DNA of 64,000 nt, taken from Falsiruegeria litorea R37. GTDB taxonomy: Bacteria; Pseudomonadota; Alphaproteobacteria; Rhodobacterales; Rhodobacteraceae. Shown piece after piece: positions 1 through 9,115 of the stretch. The stretch covers positions 62,001-126,000 of the forward strand of contig NZ_FWFO01000004.1 of NCBI RefSeq assembly GCF_900172225.1, in the 5' to 3' direction. The position numbers were made by a program, and so were the translations under genes. The notes beneath the pieces are model-generated. The model was not told the DNA's origin. It worked only from the letters and a program-made list of their open reading frames with translations, and made no database searches. How positions within the stretch are numbered: the first letter of the stretch is position 1; every line of letters begins with the position of its first letter.

Positions 1-206
1 CCGTCGATGGACCAGACATATCCCAGCTCTTCGGACGCCAGATACCAGCCGCGCAAAACGATGGCGGCCAACCCCGCAGGCGCGCCGGTCCAGACGTAAG
101 GGTTGCCGATCAGCCAAAGCACCAGCATCGCGCCGCCCATGGCGGCGGCGGCCATCCAGGTGTGGCTGCGGATATAGGCGCTGCGGTCGGCGGGAAACTC
201 GGTCAT
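1..206 (-). CDS. Membrane protein, 3' part outside window
   Basis: The first 68 residues are visible; the gene runs off the left edge. After a short polar N-terminus ([13 protein letters not shown]) there are two closely spaced hydrophobic stretches at about residues 17-34 and 37-50, then a polar segment ending at SEELGYVWSID. The start ATG overlaps the stop of the upstream gene by 4 bp (ATGA), so it is probably translated from the pyrB transcript. I do not recognise the family. The visible part could be the start of a PH-like (YdbT/DUF304-type) membrane protein, but that is a guess. Confidence 0.6.
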   Translation of the reverse strand, partial: MTEFPADRSAYIRSHTWMAAAAMGGAMLVLWLIGNPYVWTGAPAGLAAIVLRGWYLASEELGYVWSID

Positions 207-730
207 AGCAGCACCTTGAGCAGAACCAGCGTGATCACTAGTGTGAGGCCCACCACAAAAGTCAAAACGATCTGTCGAGTGCGGCGCGCCTCGGCGTCGC
301 TGGCGGGCGGGGCAGCAGAATAGGGTGCGGCGCTTTCCGTCTGAATCGGAGCAGCAGACCAATCGGTGCCATCCTCGGTGTAGATGCCGATCAGCGAGAT
401 ACCTTCATCCGGGCTCAGCGCGCCTTCTTTGCCCTCAAACGCCTTGCTACGCACTAACAGAACCCAGCCCTGAGCCGCGTCCAAAGCTAACTTGTCGAGC
501 TGCGCCGGGTCCACCCCGCACCCATCGGAGAGGTAGCCGTAAAGCCCCACCTCTTCGAGGTCGGAAACCGGAAATACCTCGACCTGTTCGTCATCCACTG
601 CGGCAAGCCCCAAAACCTGCGCCGCGGCTCCGGGTTCTTGCAGAAACCGGGCCTCTTCCGGGCGCATGTCCAAGGAAAACAGGCGCAGAACGCGCTGTTC
701 GCCTTTGCGGATATGCAGTGGGTTTCTCAT
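203..730 (-). CDS. Conserved hypothetical protein, C-terminal membrane anchor
   Basis: A 175-residue protein with a soluble N-terminal region (about 1-130), a Ser/Ala/Pro linker (about 131-150) and one C-terminal transmembrane helix ending [11 protein letters not shown]. This is the layout of a tail-anchored protein. It overlaps pyrB by 4 bp at its start and the next gene by 4 bp at its end, so the three genes form one operon. No catalytic motif is visible. The position behind pyrB is common for unnamed small genes in Rhodobacterales, but nothing here links it to pyrimidine synthesis beyond co-transcription. Confidence 0.75.
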   Translation of the reverse strand: MRNPLHIRKGEQRVLRLFSLDMRPEEARFLQEPGAAAQVLGLAAVDDEQVEVFPVSDLEEVGLYGYLSDGCGVDPAQLDKLALDAAQGWVLLVRSKAFEGKEGALSPDEGISLIGIYTEDGTDWSAAPIQTESAAPYSAAPPASDAEARRTRQIVLTFVVGLTLVITLVLLKVLL

Positions 731-1662
731 GCGGCGGCAGTCAGGTTGCGGGCCAGCAGCTCCATCGCGGCCATGCGCACGGCGACGCCCATCTCGACCT
801 GCTCTTGAATGACCGAGCGGTTGATGTCGTCCGCCAACGTTCCGTCGATCTCGACACCGCGGTTCATCGGGCCGGGGTGCATGACGATGGCATCGGGCTT
901 GGCGAGGCCGAGCTTTTCGGCGTCCAATCCGTAGCGGTGGTAATATTCGCGTTCGGACGGGATAAAGCCGCCATCCATCCGCTCGCGCTGAAGCCGCAGC
1001 ATCATGACCACGTCGACGTCCCTTAGGCCCTCGCGCATGTCGTCATAGATCTCGGCGCCAAACTCGGCAAATTGACCCGGCACCAGCGTCGGCGGGCCGA
1101 TCAGGCGAATGCGGTTTTCCATCTTGCCCAGCAGGATCAGGTTTGACCGGGCCACGCGCGAATGCGCAACGTCGCCACAGATCGCGATGTTCAGCCGGTG
1201 CAGGCGCCCCTTGGCGCGGCGGATGGTCAGCGCATCGAGCAACGCCTGGGTGGGGTGCTCGTGCTTGCCGTCGCCCGCGTTCAGAACGGCGCAGTTCACT
1301 TTCTGCGCCAGCAGATCCACCGCACCCGAATGCGGGTGACGCACCACCAGCAGATCGGGGTGCATAGCATTCAGCGTCATGGCGGTGTCGATCAGCGTTT
1401 CGCCCTTTTTGATCGAACTGGCCTGCATCGCCATGTTCATCACATCCGCGCCCAGGCGCTTGCCGGCAATCTCGAAACTGGCCTGTGTGCGGGTCGAGTT
1501 TTCAAAGAACATGTTGATCTGCGTCAGCCCGGCCAGCACATCGGCGTGTTTGCTGGATTGCCGGTTCAGATCCACATAGGTCTCGGCCAGGTCCAGGATC
1601 GCGGTGATGTCACTTTGGGAAAGCTGTTCGATGCCAAGAAGGTGACGGTGCGCAAAACTCAT
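727..1662 (-). CDS. pyrB: Aspartate carbamoyltransferase catalytic subunit
   Basis: This enzyme condenses carbamoyl phosphate with L-aspartate to give N-carbamoyl-L-aspartate, the committed step of pyrimidine synthesis. At 311 residues it has normal length. The carbamoyl-phosphate loop reads [13 protein letters not shown], where most homologues have FFEPSTRT. The following motifs [29 protein letters not shown] and [12 protein letters not shown] are all in order and intact. It is the first gene of a leftward three-gene operon joined by ATGA overlaps. No regulatory pyrI or dihydroorotase gene is visible inside the window; a pyrC could lie beyond the left edge. Confidence 0.97.
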   Translation of the reverse strand: MSFAHRHLLGIEQLSQSDITAILDLAETYVDLNRQSSKHADVLAGLTQINMFFENSTRTQASFEIAGKRLGADVMNMAMQASSIKKGETLIDTAMTLNAMHPDLLVVRHPHSGAVDLLAQKVNCAVLNAGDGKHEHPTQALLDALTIRRAKGRLHRLNIAICGDVAHSRVARSNLILLGKMENRIRLIGPPTLVPGQFAEFGAEIYDDMREGLRDVDVVMMLRLQRERMDGGFIPSEREYYHRYGLDAEKLGLAKPDAIVMHPGPMNRGVEIDGTLADDINRSVIQEQVEMGVAVRMAAMELLARNLTAAA

Positions 1663-1735
1663 GGGCCGGACTCCGATCTGACATTTTGAGCGCTTATAGA
1701 AAGGTCACCCGCTCGGGGCAATATGCAAGCGGGCG

Positions 1736-2314
1736 CTATTCTGGCGCACATCCACCTTCTGGCAGACACTGCTCTCCCGGTTTGCACCATTTGCCATAGC
1801 CGCAGTCGACCGCCTTGATCGGAACGCAGCCGCGCCCCTTGGAACATTTGAAGCCGGGGCGGCATTCACTGTCGGTTTCGGAGCACTGAAACCAACCCGG
1901 GTTGGAGCAGCCGCCGCCGGGTAAGCAGCCCGTGGTCGGATCTGCGCCCGGAACCAGAAGCTGTTCTTGATCCGTTGTTCTGCGGCAATCGCCGCTGGCT
2001 GTGCAGACCGTGCCAGGTGGGCAGACCTTACCATTGCCGCATTGCTTAGATCCGTGAGCTGAGCAGCGCAGTCCTCCGTCGATGCAAAACTGACCCACTG
2101 GGCAAGACCGCCCGCCGCCGCAATAGGTTCCACCAAGAGGAATGCAATGTCCGTCCCAGCTGCATGTGGTGCCTGCGCGGCAGCAGTTTCGAAAGCCGCA
2201 TTGTTGGGTGCCGATGGGGCATTCGGACCGGGTGCTGCCCAGGGGATTGCTCAACTGAGCATCGACCGCAGTACCAAGGACCAGAGCCAGACAAAGAAAC
2301 AGGAAACGCAACAT
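1736..2314 (-). CDS. Secreted cysteine-rich protein with tandem four-Cys modules
   Basis: The chosen start (MLRFLFLCLALVLGTAVDA) gives a clean signal peptide; an upstream in-frame start would add 12 non-conforming residues. The mature part of about 173 residues holds 24 cysteines, mostly in repeats of C-x5-C-x5-C-x5-C, for example CGNGKVC, CPPGTVC and CTASGDC, later CGYGKWC, CKPGEQC and CLPEGGC. About six modules can be counted, each rich in Gly and Pro. The pattern resembles small disulfide-knotted extracellular modules (granulin or Dickkopf-like) rather than a metal-binding protein, but I cannot assign a family. An exported disulfide-bonded protein is the safest inference. It is transcribed away from the uracil-DNA glycosylase gene. 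Confidence 0.75.
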   Translation of the reverse strand: MLRFLFLCLALVLGTAVDAQLSNPLGSTRSECPIGTQQCGFRNCCRAGTTCSWDGHCIPLGGTYCGGGRSCPVGQFCIDGGLRCSAHGSKQCGNGKVCPPGTVCTASGDCRRTTDQEQLLVPGADPTTGCLPGGGCSNPGWFQCSETDSECRPGFKCSKGRGCVPIKAVDCGYGKWCKPGEQCLPEGGCAPE

Positions 2315-2397
2315 GGCCGTTATGGTCCGACACGGGCGACGCGGTGACAAGTGGTTATCGGCTTTCCCTCGCCATTGTTACGACTAGACTGTGCGCC

Positions 2398-3162
2398 ATG
2401 GAATCGGCTTTGGATTATCACACCGCAAGGGCGCTGCTGGAATGGCAGGTCGAGCTTGGCGTATCTGAGACCATCGGGGACACCCCGGTGGATCGATATG
2501 GGCTGCCCGACAAATCGGCCAAGTCCAAGAAAGCCAAGGCCGAGCAGGTCGCGCCTGTCAAACCCAAGGAAATCGATCCAGCCGATCTAGCCCGCCAAGC
2601 AGCCAAGGCGGCGATGTCATTGGAGCAGTTGCAAGCGGCGATGGGGGCGTTTGAACACTGCGAGCTCAAGAAAGGCGCGCGCAATCTGGTGTTTGCCGAC
2701 GGCAATCCAGAGGCGCGTGTGATGATCATCGGCGAAGCACCAGGGCGTGACGAAGACCGCGAAGGGCGCCCTTTTGTGGGGCGTGCCGGGCAATTGCTGG
2801 ATCGGATGCTCGAGGCCATCGACCTGAGCCGTGAAAGCTCGGTCTATATCACCAACGTCCTGCCCTGGCGCCCGCCGCAGAACCGCGATCCACGCCCTGA
2901 AGAGATCGGTATGCTGAAACCGTTTCTGGAACGGCACGTAGAGCTGGTGAAGCCCGACGTGTTGGTCCTGATGGGCAACATCAGCTGTCACGCGATGCTG
3001 GGCAAACGCGGGATCACCCGAATTCGTGGCAAATGGGACGCGGCACTCAACCTGCCGACCATCCCTATGTTTCACCCTGCCTACCTGTTGCGCCAACCGC
3101 AGGCCAAGCGCCAAGCTTGGGCCGACCTGTTGGAGCTCAAGGCAAAGCTGATGGGCAGCTGA
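2398..3162 (+). CDS. Family-4-like uracil-DNA glycosylase without Fe-S cysteines
   Basis: It removes uracil from DNA by base excision. The ATG at 2398 opens a 254-residue protein. An Ala/Lys-rich N-terminal region of about 75 residues precedes the catalytic domain. That domain has GEAPGRDED (112-120), the PFVGRAGQLLD loop, the NVLPWRPPQNR segment and the HPAYLLRQP motif (226-234). Canonical family-4 enzymes bind a 4Fe-4S cluster through four cysteines. This protein has only two cysteines (88 and 197), and the usual Cys in the VxxCRPPxNR segment is Trp. So it belongs to the SPO1-polymerase-related/UDG-4 superfamily but probably lacks the cluster. moaB follows after 26 bp. Confidence 0.88.
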   Translation: MESALDYHTARALLEWQVELGVSETIGDTPVDRYGLPDKSAKSKKAKAEQVAPVKPKEIDPADLARQAAKAAMSLEQLQAAMGAFEHCELKKGARNLVFADGNPEARVMIIGEAPGRDEDREGRPFVGRAGQLLDRMLEAIDLSRESSVYITNVLPWRPPQNRDPRPEEIGMLKPFLERHVELVKPDVLVLMGNISCHAMLGKRGITRIRGKWDAALNLPTIPMFHPAYLLRQPQAKRQAWADLLELKAKLMGS

Positions 3163-3188
3163 GCCCCCGATCACCGAAAGGCCCATGA

Positions 3189-3731
3189 ATGTCGCGCATC
3201 GACGAAACCAAGGATTTCATCGCCACCCGGATTGCGGTGCTCACCGTTTCGGACAGCCGTTCGCTGGACCAGGACCGCTCGGGCCAGGTGCTGGTTGACC
3301 GCATCGCTGACGCGGGCCATGTGCTGGCCGACCGCAAGATCCTGCCGGATGAGCGTGTCGAGATCGCCGATCAGTTGCGCGCCTGGGTAGCGAACCCCGA
3401 GATTGACGTCGTGATTTCCACTGGTGGCACCGGCTTGACCGGTCGAGATGTGACTGTCGAAGCGCATCGCGACGTTTATGAAAAGGAAATCGACGCCTTT
3501 GGGACCGTGTTTACCATCGTGTCGATGCAAAAGATTGGAACATCCGCTGTGCAATCGCGCGCCACGGGCGGGGTTGCGGGTGGCACCTATCTGTTTGCGC
3601 TGCCCGGCAGTCCCGGCGCCTGCAAGGATGCGTGGGACGAGATTCTGGTCAAACAGCTGGATTACCGTCACCGCCCTTGCAACTTTGTCGAGATTTTTCC
3701 GCGATTGGACGAACATCAGCGACGGAAGTAG
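3189..3731 (+). CDS. moaB: Molybdenum cofactor biosynthesis protein B (MogA/MoaB family)
   Basis: MoaB/MogA-type proteins adenylylate molybdopterin before molybdate insertion. The 180-residue length and the motifs VISTGGTGLTGRDVT and ALPGSPGACKDAWDEIL are those of the family. The downstream partner function (MoeA) is encoded about 19 kb away in the fdhD-mobAB operon in this window, so cofactor genes are split between two loci. It follows the glycosylase gene closely on the same strand and may share its transcript. Confidence 0.95.
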   Translation: MSRIDETKDFIATRIAVLTVSDSRSLDQDRSGQVLVDRIADAGHVLADRKILPDERVEIADQLRAWVANPEIDVVISTGGTGLTGRDVTVEAHRDVYEKEIDAFGTVFTIVSMQKIGTSAVQSRATGGVAGGTYLFALPGSPGACKDAWDEILVKQLDYRHRPCNFVEIFPRLDEHQRRK

Positions 3732-3840
3732 ACTGACCCCGCGTTTAACACCGGATAACTGCCTTGTGGCTTGGCAATGTCGATGGCGTTGCTAGGTTAA
3801 AGGTATGGCAGCAACAAGCGACCGAGACAGGGTATATTAG

Positions 3841-5295
3841 ATGCGTTTTCTGCGACAAAGCCTGGTTGGGGTGTTTTTGGCATCGATGACGCTGGCGCTG
3901 CTTCTATATGCAGGGCAGTTGGTGATGGGCGCTATTCAAAGCCGCCTGGCAGATGACAAAAAGCCCCCACAGGCGCGTGAGCGTGTCTTTGCTGTCAACG
4001 TGCAGCGAGCCGAGTTCGAAACCATTGTGCCAGAGTTGCAAGCTTTTGGTCAGGTCCAAAGCAGGCGCACGCTGGAATTACGCGCCGCTGCAGCGGGGCG
4101 TGTGGTTGAACTGGCCGAGAATGTCGAAGAAGGCGGTGTTGTTAAGGCGGGACAGATCTTGATCCGCATCGACCCCGCGGACGCGCAATCGGCATTCGAT
4201 CGCGCGGACTCGGATTTGTTGGACGCCCAGGCCGAGGAGCGGGATGCCGAACGGACATTGGAATTGGCGCGAAACGAATTGCAAGCCGCCATAGACCAAT
4301 CCGAGCTGCGTGACCGCGCATTGAAGCGGCAACAAGATCTTGCTGAACGTGGTGTTGGCACGGCTGCGGCAGTTGAGACGGCTGAGCTTGCAGCGGCGTC
4401 TGCCCGACAAGCGGTTCTGGCGCGCCGAATTTCGGAAGCCCAGGCCGAGGCTCGGGTTGATCAAACCGTGACCCGCTTGGCGCGCGCGCAGATTGCGCTG
4501 GATGCGGCACAGCGGGATTTGACGGATACTACGATCAAGGCAAGGTTTGACGGCACCCTGTCTGGAGTTAGCCTGGTTGAAGGGCGCTTGGTTTCTGCCA
4601 ATGAAAAGCTGGCTGAACTTGTCGACCCCCGAGCGCTGGAGGTCGCGTTCCGGGTTTCGACTGCGCATTATGCGCGCCTTCTGGACAACAACGGACGCCT
4701 GATCCCCGCTAAAGTGATCGCTTCGCTTGATGCGGCGGGTTCGAACCTGTTGGCTCGCGGCACAATCAGCCGTGACAGTGCCGCAGCGGGCGAAGGGCAG
4801 TCGGGGCGTTTGATCTTTGCGCGGCTTGATGCGGCACTCGGCTTTAAGCCAGGTGATTTCGTCACTGTTTCCGTTGAAGAACCGCCGCTGGACAACGTGG
4901 CCCGTTTGCCTGCCTCGTCTTATGCGGCGGATGGCACGGTGCTGGTGGTTGATGCCGATGATCGCTTGGATACTCTCAAAGTGCAATTGGTCCGCCGTCA
5001 GGGCGACCATGTGCTGCTGCGCGGCGAAGGCCTGGAAGGGCGCGAGGTCGTGGTTGGTCGAACGCCGCTTTTGGGGGCAGGTATTCGGGTCCGACCTTTG
5101 CGACAGGAGGCCGAAGCTGAACCTGCGGCCTCGATGTTGGAGTTGACAGACGAGCGCCGCGCCAAGCTGATGGCGTTTGTCGAAGGCAATCAGCGCATGC
5201 CGGACGAGATGAAAGCACGCGTGTTGGCCAGTCTGGCCGAGGCCAAGGTGCCCGCGGCCCTGGTCGAACGGATCGAAGCCCGGATGGGGGGATAA
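3841..5295 (+). CDS. RND efflux periplasmic adaptor subunit
   Basis: A membrane-fusion protein that links an inner-membrane RND pump to an outer-membrane channel. The N-terminus carries one hydrophobic anchor (about residues 5-30). A barrel-sandwich (lipoyl-like) half follows at about 75-110, then a long Glu/Ala/Arg-rich coiled-coil hairpin (about 110-230), the second sandwich half (TTIKARFDGTLSGVS...) and a beta-barrel domain. After about residue 425 there is an extra charged helical tail (ELTDERRAKLMAFVEGNQ...) not needed for the adaptor fold. The pump gene starts 6 bp downstream. No outer-membrane factor gene is nearby, so a TolC-like protein is probably encoded elsewhere. Confidence 0.93.
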   Translation: MRFLRQSLVGVFLASMTLALLLYAGQLVMGAIQSRLADDKKPPQARERVFAVNVQRAEFETIVPELQAFGQVQSRRTLELRAAAAGRVVELAENVEEGGVVKAGQILIRIDPADAQSAFDRADSDLLDAQAEERDAERTLELARNELQAAIDQSELRDRALKRQQDLAERGVGTAAAVETAELAAASARQAVLARRISEAQAEARVDQTVTRLARAQIALDAAQRDLTDTTIKARFDGTLSGVSLVEGRLVSANEKLAELVDPRALEVAFRVSTAHYARLLDNNGRLIPAKVIASLDAAGSNLLARGTISRDSAAAGEGQSGRLIFARLDAALGFKPGDFVTVSVEEPPLDNVARLPASSYAADGTVLVVDADDRLDTLKVQLVRRQGDHVLLRGEGLEGREVVVGRTPLLGAGIRVRPLRQEAEAEPAASMLELTDERRAKLMAFVEGNQRMPDEMKARVLASLAEAKVPAALVERIEARMGG

Positions 5296-5301
5296 CCCGT
5301 C

Positions 5302-8300
5302 ATGGCCCGCGAGATCCCCCAAGTTGCCAGCGGCTTGTTCAGCTATTTCACCCGCCACAGGACCGTAGCCAACTTGCTGTTGTTGGTGATGCTGGTTCTT
5401 GGTGCTGCAGCCATGCCCAATATGCGGGCGCAGTTTTTTCCTGACGTGATCGTCGAAAACGTCGATGTCCGCGTCGTGTGGGAGGGCGCAGGCCCCGAGG
5501 ATGTGGACAGCGCGATTGTTCAGGTTCTGGAACCTACTCTGCTGGCCGTAGATGGCGTCGAAAGCTCGACCTCAACCTCTAGTGAGGGGCGCGCCTACAT
5601 GCGGCTGGAGTTCGAACCCGGTTCGGACATGGCGCGCGCGCAGGATGACGTACAATCTGCGATTGACGCGATAACGACCCTGCCCGAAGACGCAGAAGAC
5701 CCCAGCGTGCGCCGGGGGGCCTGGCGTGACCGGGTGACAGATGTGGTAATCACCGGGCCGATTGATCCGGCACAACTCGGCCTGTTCACCGACGAATTGG
5801 TCGCCCGACTGTTCGAAGTCGGCGTGACCCGCACCACAATCCGGGGCGTGGCGGCACCGCGAACAATCGTTGAAGTGCCGTCGGCTCAGCTGATTTCGAA
5901 CGATGTCAGTATGACTGACATCTCTCAGGCTGTGGCGGCCGAAGTCGACGCTGACCCGGCAGGTGATGTGGCGGGTGCAAACGCTCGGGTACGCACGGGG
6001 GTGGCCAAACGCTCGCCCGAGGATATCGAAGGGATTGTTTTGCGTTCGAATCCAGATGGATCGAAGCTGACCATTGGGGATGTAGCGACAATCCGGGTCG
6101 AAGGCGTAAATCGCCTGCGCAGCTACTACGTCGGTGAAAACCCGGCCATGTCGGTGCGCATTGACCGATCTGATCAAGGCGACGCGATCCGCATCCAGGG
6201 CGTGGTCGAAGACGTTGTTGCAGAGATGCAATTGAGCTTGCCCAAAGACGTCACGGTCGAACTGATCCGCACGCGGGCCGAGGCAATCTCGGGACGTTTA
6301 AATATCTTGGTCGATAATGGCCTGATGGGTTTGGGCCTTGTGGTCTTGTTGCTGTTTCTCTTCCTCAATGCCCGCATCGCGTTCTGGGTGGCTGCGGGCA
6401 TTCCAGCCGCCATGTTTGCCGCCATTGCGCTGATGTATGTGGGTGGCTTGACCATCAACATGGTCTCGCTCTTTGGCTTGATCATTACATTGGGCATTGT
6501 TGTCGACGACGCCATCGTTGTTGGGGAACACGCCGATTTCCGCGCTCGGCGATTGGGCGAGCATCCCGTGGTTGCCGCAGAGCGCGCAGCAGGACGCATG
6601 GCGATGCCGGTCTTTGCTGCGACATTGACGACGATCATTGCCTTTTTTGGCCTGATCGCTGTCGGGGGCCGTTTCGGCGAGTTGATCCGGGATATCCCAT
6701 TCACTGTGATCGCGGTTTTGGCCGCCTCGCTAGTGGAATGCTTTCTGATCCTGCCGAACCACATGAGCCATGCGATTGCACATTCGGCCAAAGAACATTG
6801 GTACGATTTCCCCAACCGGGTCGTGAATCGCGGTTTCCGCTGGATGCGGGATCATCTGTTCCGCCCCTTCATGGGATGGGTTGTTTGGGGCCGCTATGTG
6901 GTTCTGGCCGGAGCGCTGGTCTTTCTTGCCAGCCAAGCCGCAATGTTCATTCAGGGCGACGTGAAGTGGCGGTTTTTCAACGCTCCTGAACGGGGTTCTG
7001 TCACTGGCAACTTTGCCATGGTCGAAGGCGCCACCCGGGCCGACACGCTGGCGATGATGCGCGAGATGCAGCGCGCGACCGAAGAGTTGGGGCAGGAATA
7101 CGAAGAGCGCTATGGCCGCAATCCACTCGACTATGTTTTGGGCGAAATCGGAGGCAACGCCGGGCGCGGCCTGTCGGGCGTCGACACCAAAGACAAAGAT
7201 CTGCTGGGTGGCATTTCGATCGAACTCATCGACGCTGACTTGCGTCCTTATTCCAGCTTTGCCTTCGTCGGCGAACTGCAAGACAGGGTGGTTCGACATC
7301 CGCTGGTCGAAGCAATCAGTTTCCGCAGTTGGCGCTCGGGTCCAGGTGGGGACGCGCTGGACGTGCAGTTTTATGGCGCCGAGGTCACAACGCTGAAACA
7401 GGCGTCCGAAGATCTGCAAACCGCGCTGTTGCGGTACCCTGAGGTGTCCGCCGTCGAAGACAACCTGGCCTATGACAAGGAAGAGGTTGTCTTGGATCTG
7501 ACCGCGCAGGGACAGGCCTTGGGCTTTACCATCGAAACACTGGGGCGCGCGCTGCGCTCGCGGCTCAACGGGATTGAGGCGGCAACCTATCCCGATGGAC
7601 CCCGCAGCGCCGAAATTCGGGTCGAACTGCCCGAGGGCGAACTGACCGCTGATTTTCTGGAACGCACCCTGATGCGTACGCCTCAGGGCGTTTATGTACC
7701 GCTGGCGGATATCGTCAGCGTCGATCAACGAACTGGCTTCTCAACTGTGCGGCGCGAAAATGGTGTGCGCGTGATTTCCGTCACTGGCGACATTTCCGAG
7801 GATGACCCCACCCGCGCCGAAGAGATTTCGCGCGCCCTGGCCGAGGAGATCCTGCCCAAGATTGCCAGCGAGCGTCAGGTCGAATGGCGCATGTCGGGCC
7901 TGAGCGAGCAAGAGGACGAGTTCCTAAATGACGCGCGCACCGGGTTGATCCTGTGTTTGACGGGTATCTATCTGGTTCTGGCTTGGGTCTTTGCCAGTTG
8001 GACCCGGCCGATGGTGGTTATGGCAATCATCCCGTTCGGGCTGGTGGGGACGATCTGGGGTCACTACATCTGGGAGGTGCCGCTGAGCATGTTCACGGTT
8101 GTGGGCCTGCTGGGGATGACCGGGATCATCATCAATGACTCGATCGTCCTGGTCACGACTATCGATGAATACGCAAAAGAGCGCGGGTTGATCCCATCAA
8201 TCATCGACGGCGCAGCGGATCGATTGCGCCCGGTGATGCTGACGACGCTGACCACGGTCCTGGGTCTGGCACCACTGTTGTATGAGCAATCGCAACAGGC

Positions 8301-8703
8301 ACAGTTCCTAAAGCCTACCGTAATCACGCTGGTTTATGGCCTGGGTTTTGGCATGTTTCTGGTGCTGCTGGTCGTGCCCGCACTGGTTGCAATCCAGAAT
8401 GACGTTGCGCGCCCGTTGACCGCCATGCGGCGGGCGATGCGCGGGCCGGATCGTCGGATACGGGGCGTGATCTATCTGGCATGGATTGCGATGCTGGGAT
8501 GGCTGGGGGCGACCATGGTCTGGCCGTTGATCAACGGGGCCCTGCCTGCCCAGGTCGCGGCCCTGGTCCCGATGCTGAGCGCGCTATCTGTCCTGCAGGC
8601 CGGATTTGTCCTGTTCTTTGCAGGTGCTCTGGCAATCCTGATCCTGATGATGCTGTTGGGGCTGATCGTCTTTGCGCGCAGTGGGGCTACGTCGCGCGCT
8701 TAA
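5302..8703 (+). CDS. RND family efflux permease
   Basis: A proton-driven inner-membrane pump of the AcrB/HAE type. It is 1133 residues long against about 1030-1050 for typical members. The TM4 motif with the proton-relay aspartate pair reads GIVVDDAIVVGE. The matching half-motif in TM10 is IINDSIVLV. Two large periplasmic loops lie between TM1-TM2 and TM7-TM8. The extra length is at the C-terminus: after the usual last helix there are two more hydrophobic segments (VIYLAWIAMLGWLGATMVWP and a second ending LLGLIVFA), suggesting 14 rather than 12 membrane spans. The last 17 bp overlap the convergent NUDIX gene. Substrate is unknown. Confidence 0.95.
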   Translation: MAREIPQVASGLFSYFTRHRTVANLLLLVMLVLGAAAMPNMRAQFFPDVIVENVDVRVVWEGAGPEDVDSAIVQVLEPTLLAVDGVESSTSTSSEGRAYMRLEFEPGSDMARAQDDVQSAIDAITTLPEDAEDPSVRRGAWRDRVTDVVITGPIDPAQLGLFTDELVARLFEVGVTRTTIRGVAAPRTIVEVPSAQLISNDVSMTDISQAVAAEVDADPAGDVAGANARVRTGVAKRSPEDIEGIVLRSNPDGSKLTIGDVATIRVEGVNRLRSYYVGENPAMSVRIDRSDQGDAIRIQGVVEDVVAEMQLSLPKDVTVELIRTRAEAISGRLNILVDNGLMGLGLVVLLLFLFLNARIAFWVAAGIPAAMFAAIALMYVGGLTINMVSLFGLIITLGIVVDDAIVVGEHADFRARRLGEHPVVAAERAAGRMAMPVFAATLTTIIAFFGLIAVGGRFGELIRDIPFTVIAVLAASLVECFLILPNHMSHAIAHSAKEHWYDFPNRVVNRGFRWMRDHLFRPFMGWVVWGRYVVLAGALVFLASQAAMFIQGDVKWRFFNAPERGSVTGNFAMVEGATRADTLAMMREMQRATEELGQEYEERYGRNPLDYVLGEIGGNAGRGLSGVDTKDKDLLGGISIELIDADLRPYSSFAFVGELQDRVVRHPLVEAISFRSWRSGPGGDALDVQFYGAEVTTLKQASEDLQTALLRYPEVSAVEDNLAYDKEEVVLDLTAQGQALGFTIETLGRALRSRLNGIEAATYPDGPRSAEIRVELPEGELTADFLERTLMRTPQGVYVPLADIVSVDQRTGFSTVRRENGVRVISVTGDISEDDPTRAEEISRALAEEILPKIASERQVEWRMSGLSEQEDEFLNDARTGLILCLTGIYLVLAWVFASWTRPMVVMAIIPFGLVGTIWGHYIWEVPLSMFTVVGLLGMTGIIINDSIVLVTTIDEYAKERGLIPSIIDGAADRLRPVMLTTLTTVLGLAPLLYEQSQQAQFLKPTVITLVYGLGFGMFLVLLVVPALVAIQNDVARPLTAMRRAMRGPDRRIRGVIYLAWIAMLGWLGATMVWPLINGALPAQVAALVPMLSALSVLQAGFVLFFAGALAILILMMLLGLIVFARSGATSRA

Positions 8704-9112
8704 GTGCCAGGCTCAAAAGGTCTGCGACGCGCGCGCTCATGGGCAGATCGCCTGCGGCAACAGTTTCGATCGGCACCCATTTCACATCCGCGATTTCCTC
8801 GACGACACGGGGGGTGCCGCTGACATAGGCGCACAGCACACCAACCAGCAGATAGTGTGTGACAGTCTGGCCTGAATCGTCCTGACGGATCAGATCGAAA
8901 TTTGTCAGATACTCTGCCGCTGTAGCTTCGACCCCGGTTTCCTCACGCAATTCGCGCACGGCGGCGGTGAGGGCGGTTTCGCCCCATTCCACGTGCCCGC
9001 CGGGAAACCCCCAAAGGCCTGCGTCAGGTTGTTTCTTGCGTTGTGCCAAAAGAACGTGGCCGTCGTGGATCACAACGGCCAATGCGCCCAGCTTGGGAGT
9101 AGGAGTGTTCAT
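8687..9112 (-). CDS. NUDIX hydrolase
   Basis: A 141-residue nucleoside-diphosphate-X hydrolase. The 23-residue Nudix box occupies residues 39-61, beginning GGHVEWGE and ending RELREETGV, with all catalytic Glu residues present. Length and the leading AVVIHDGHVLLAQRKKQ strand fit the MutT/ADP-ribose pyrophosphatase-like small members; the substrate cannot be told from sequence. It starts 3 bp after the stop of the DsbD-N-like gene and is probably co-transcribed with it. Its 3' end overlaps the RND pump gene by 17 bp in convergent orientation. Confidence 0.95.
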   Translation of the reverse strand: MNTPTPKLGALAVVIHDGHVLLAQRKKQPDAGLWGFPGGHVEWGETALTAAVRELREETGVEATAAEYLTNFDLIRQDDSGQTVTHYLLVGVLCAYVSGTPRVVEEIADVKWVPIETVAAGDLPMSARVADLLSLALKRAT

Positions 9113-9115
9113 GAA

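Noticed and set aside
3171-3716. Long open frame antisense to moaB
   Set aside because: It mirrors the codon pattern of the real gene, has no family motif or ribosome-binding site, and is a GC-rich shadow frame.
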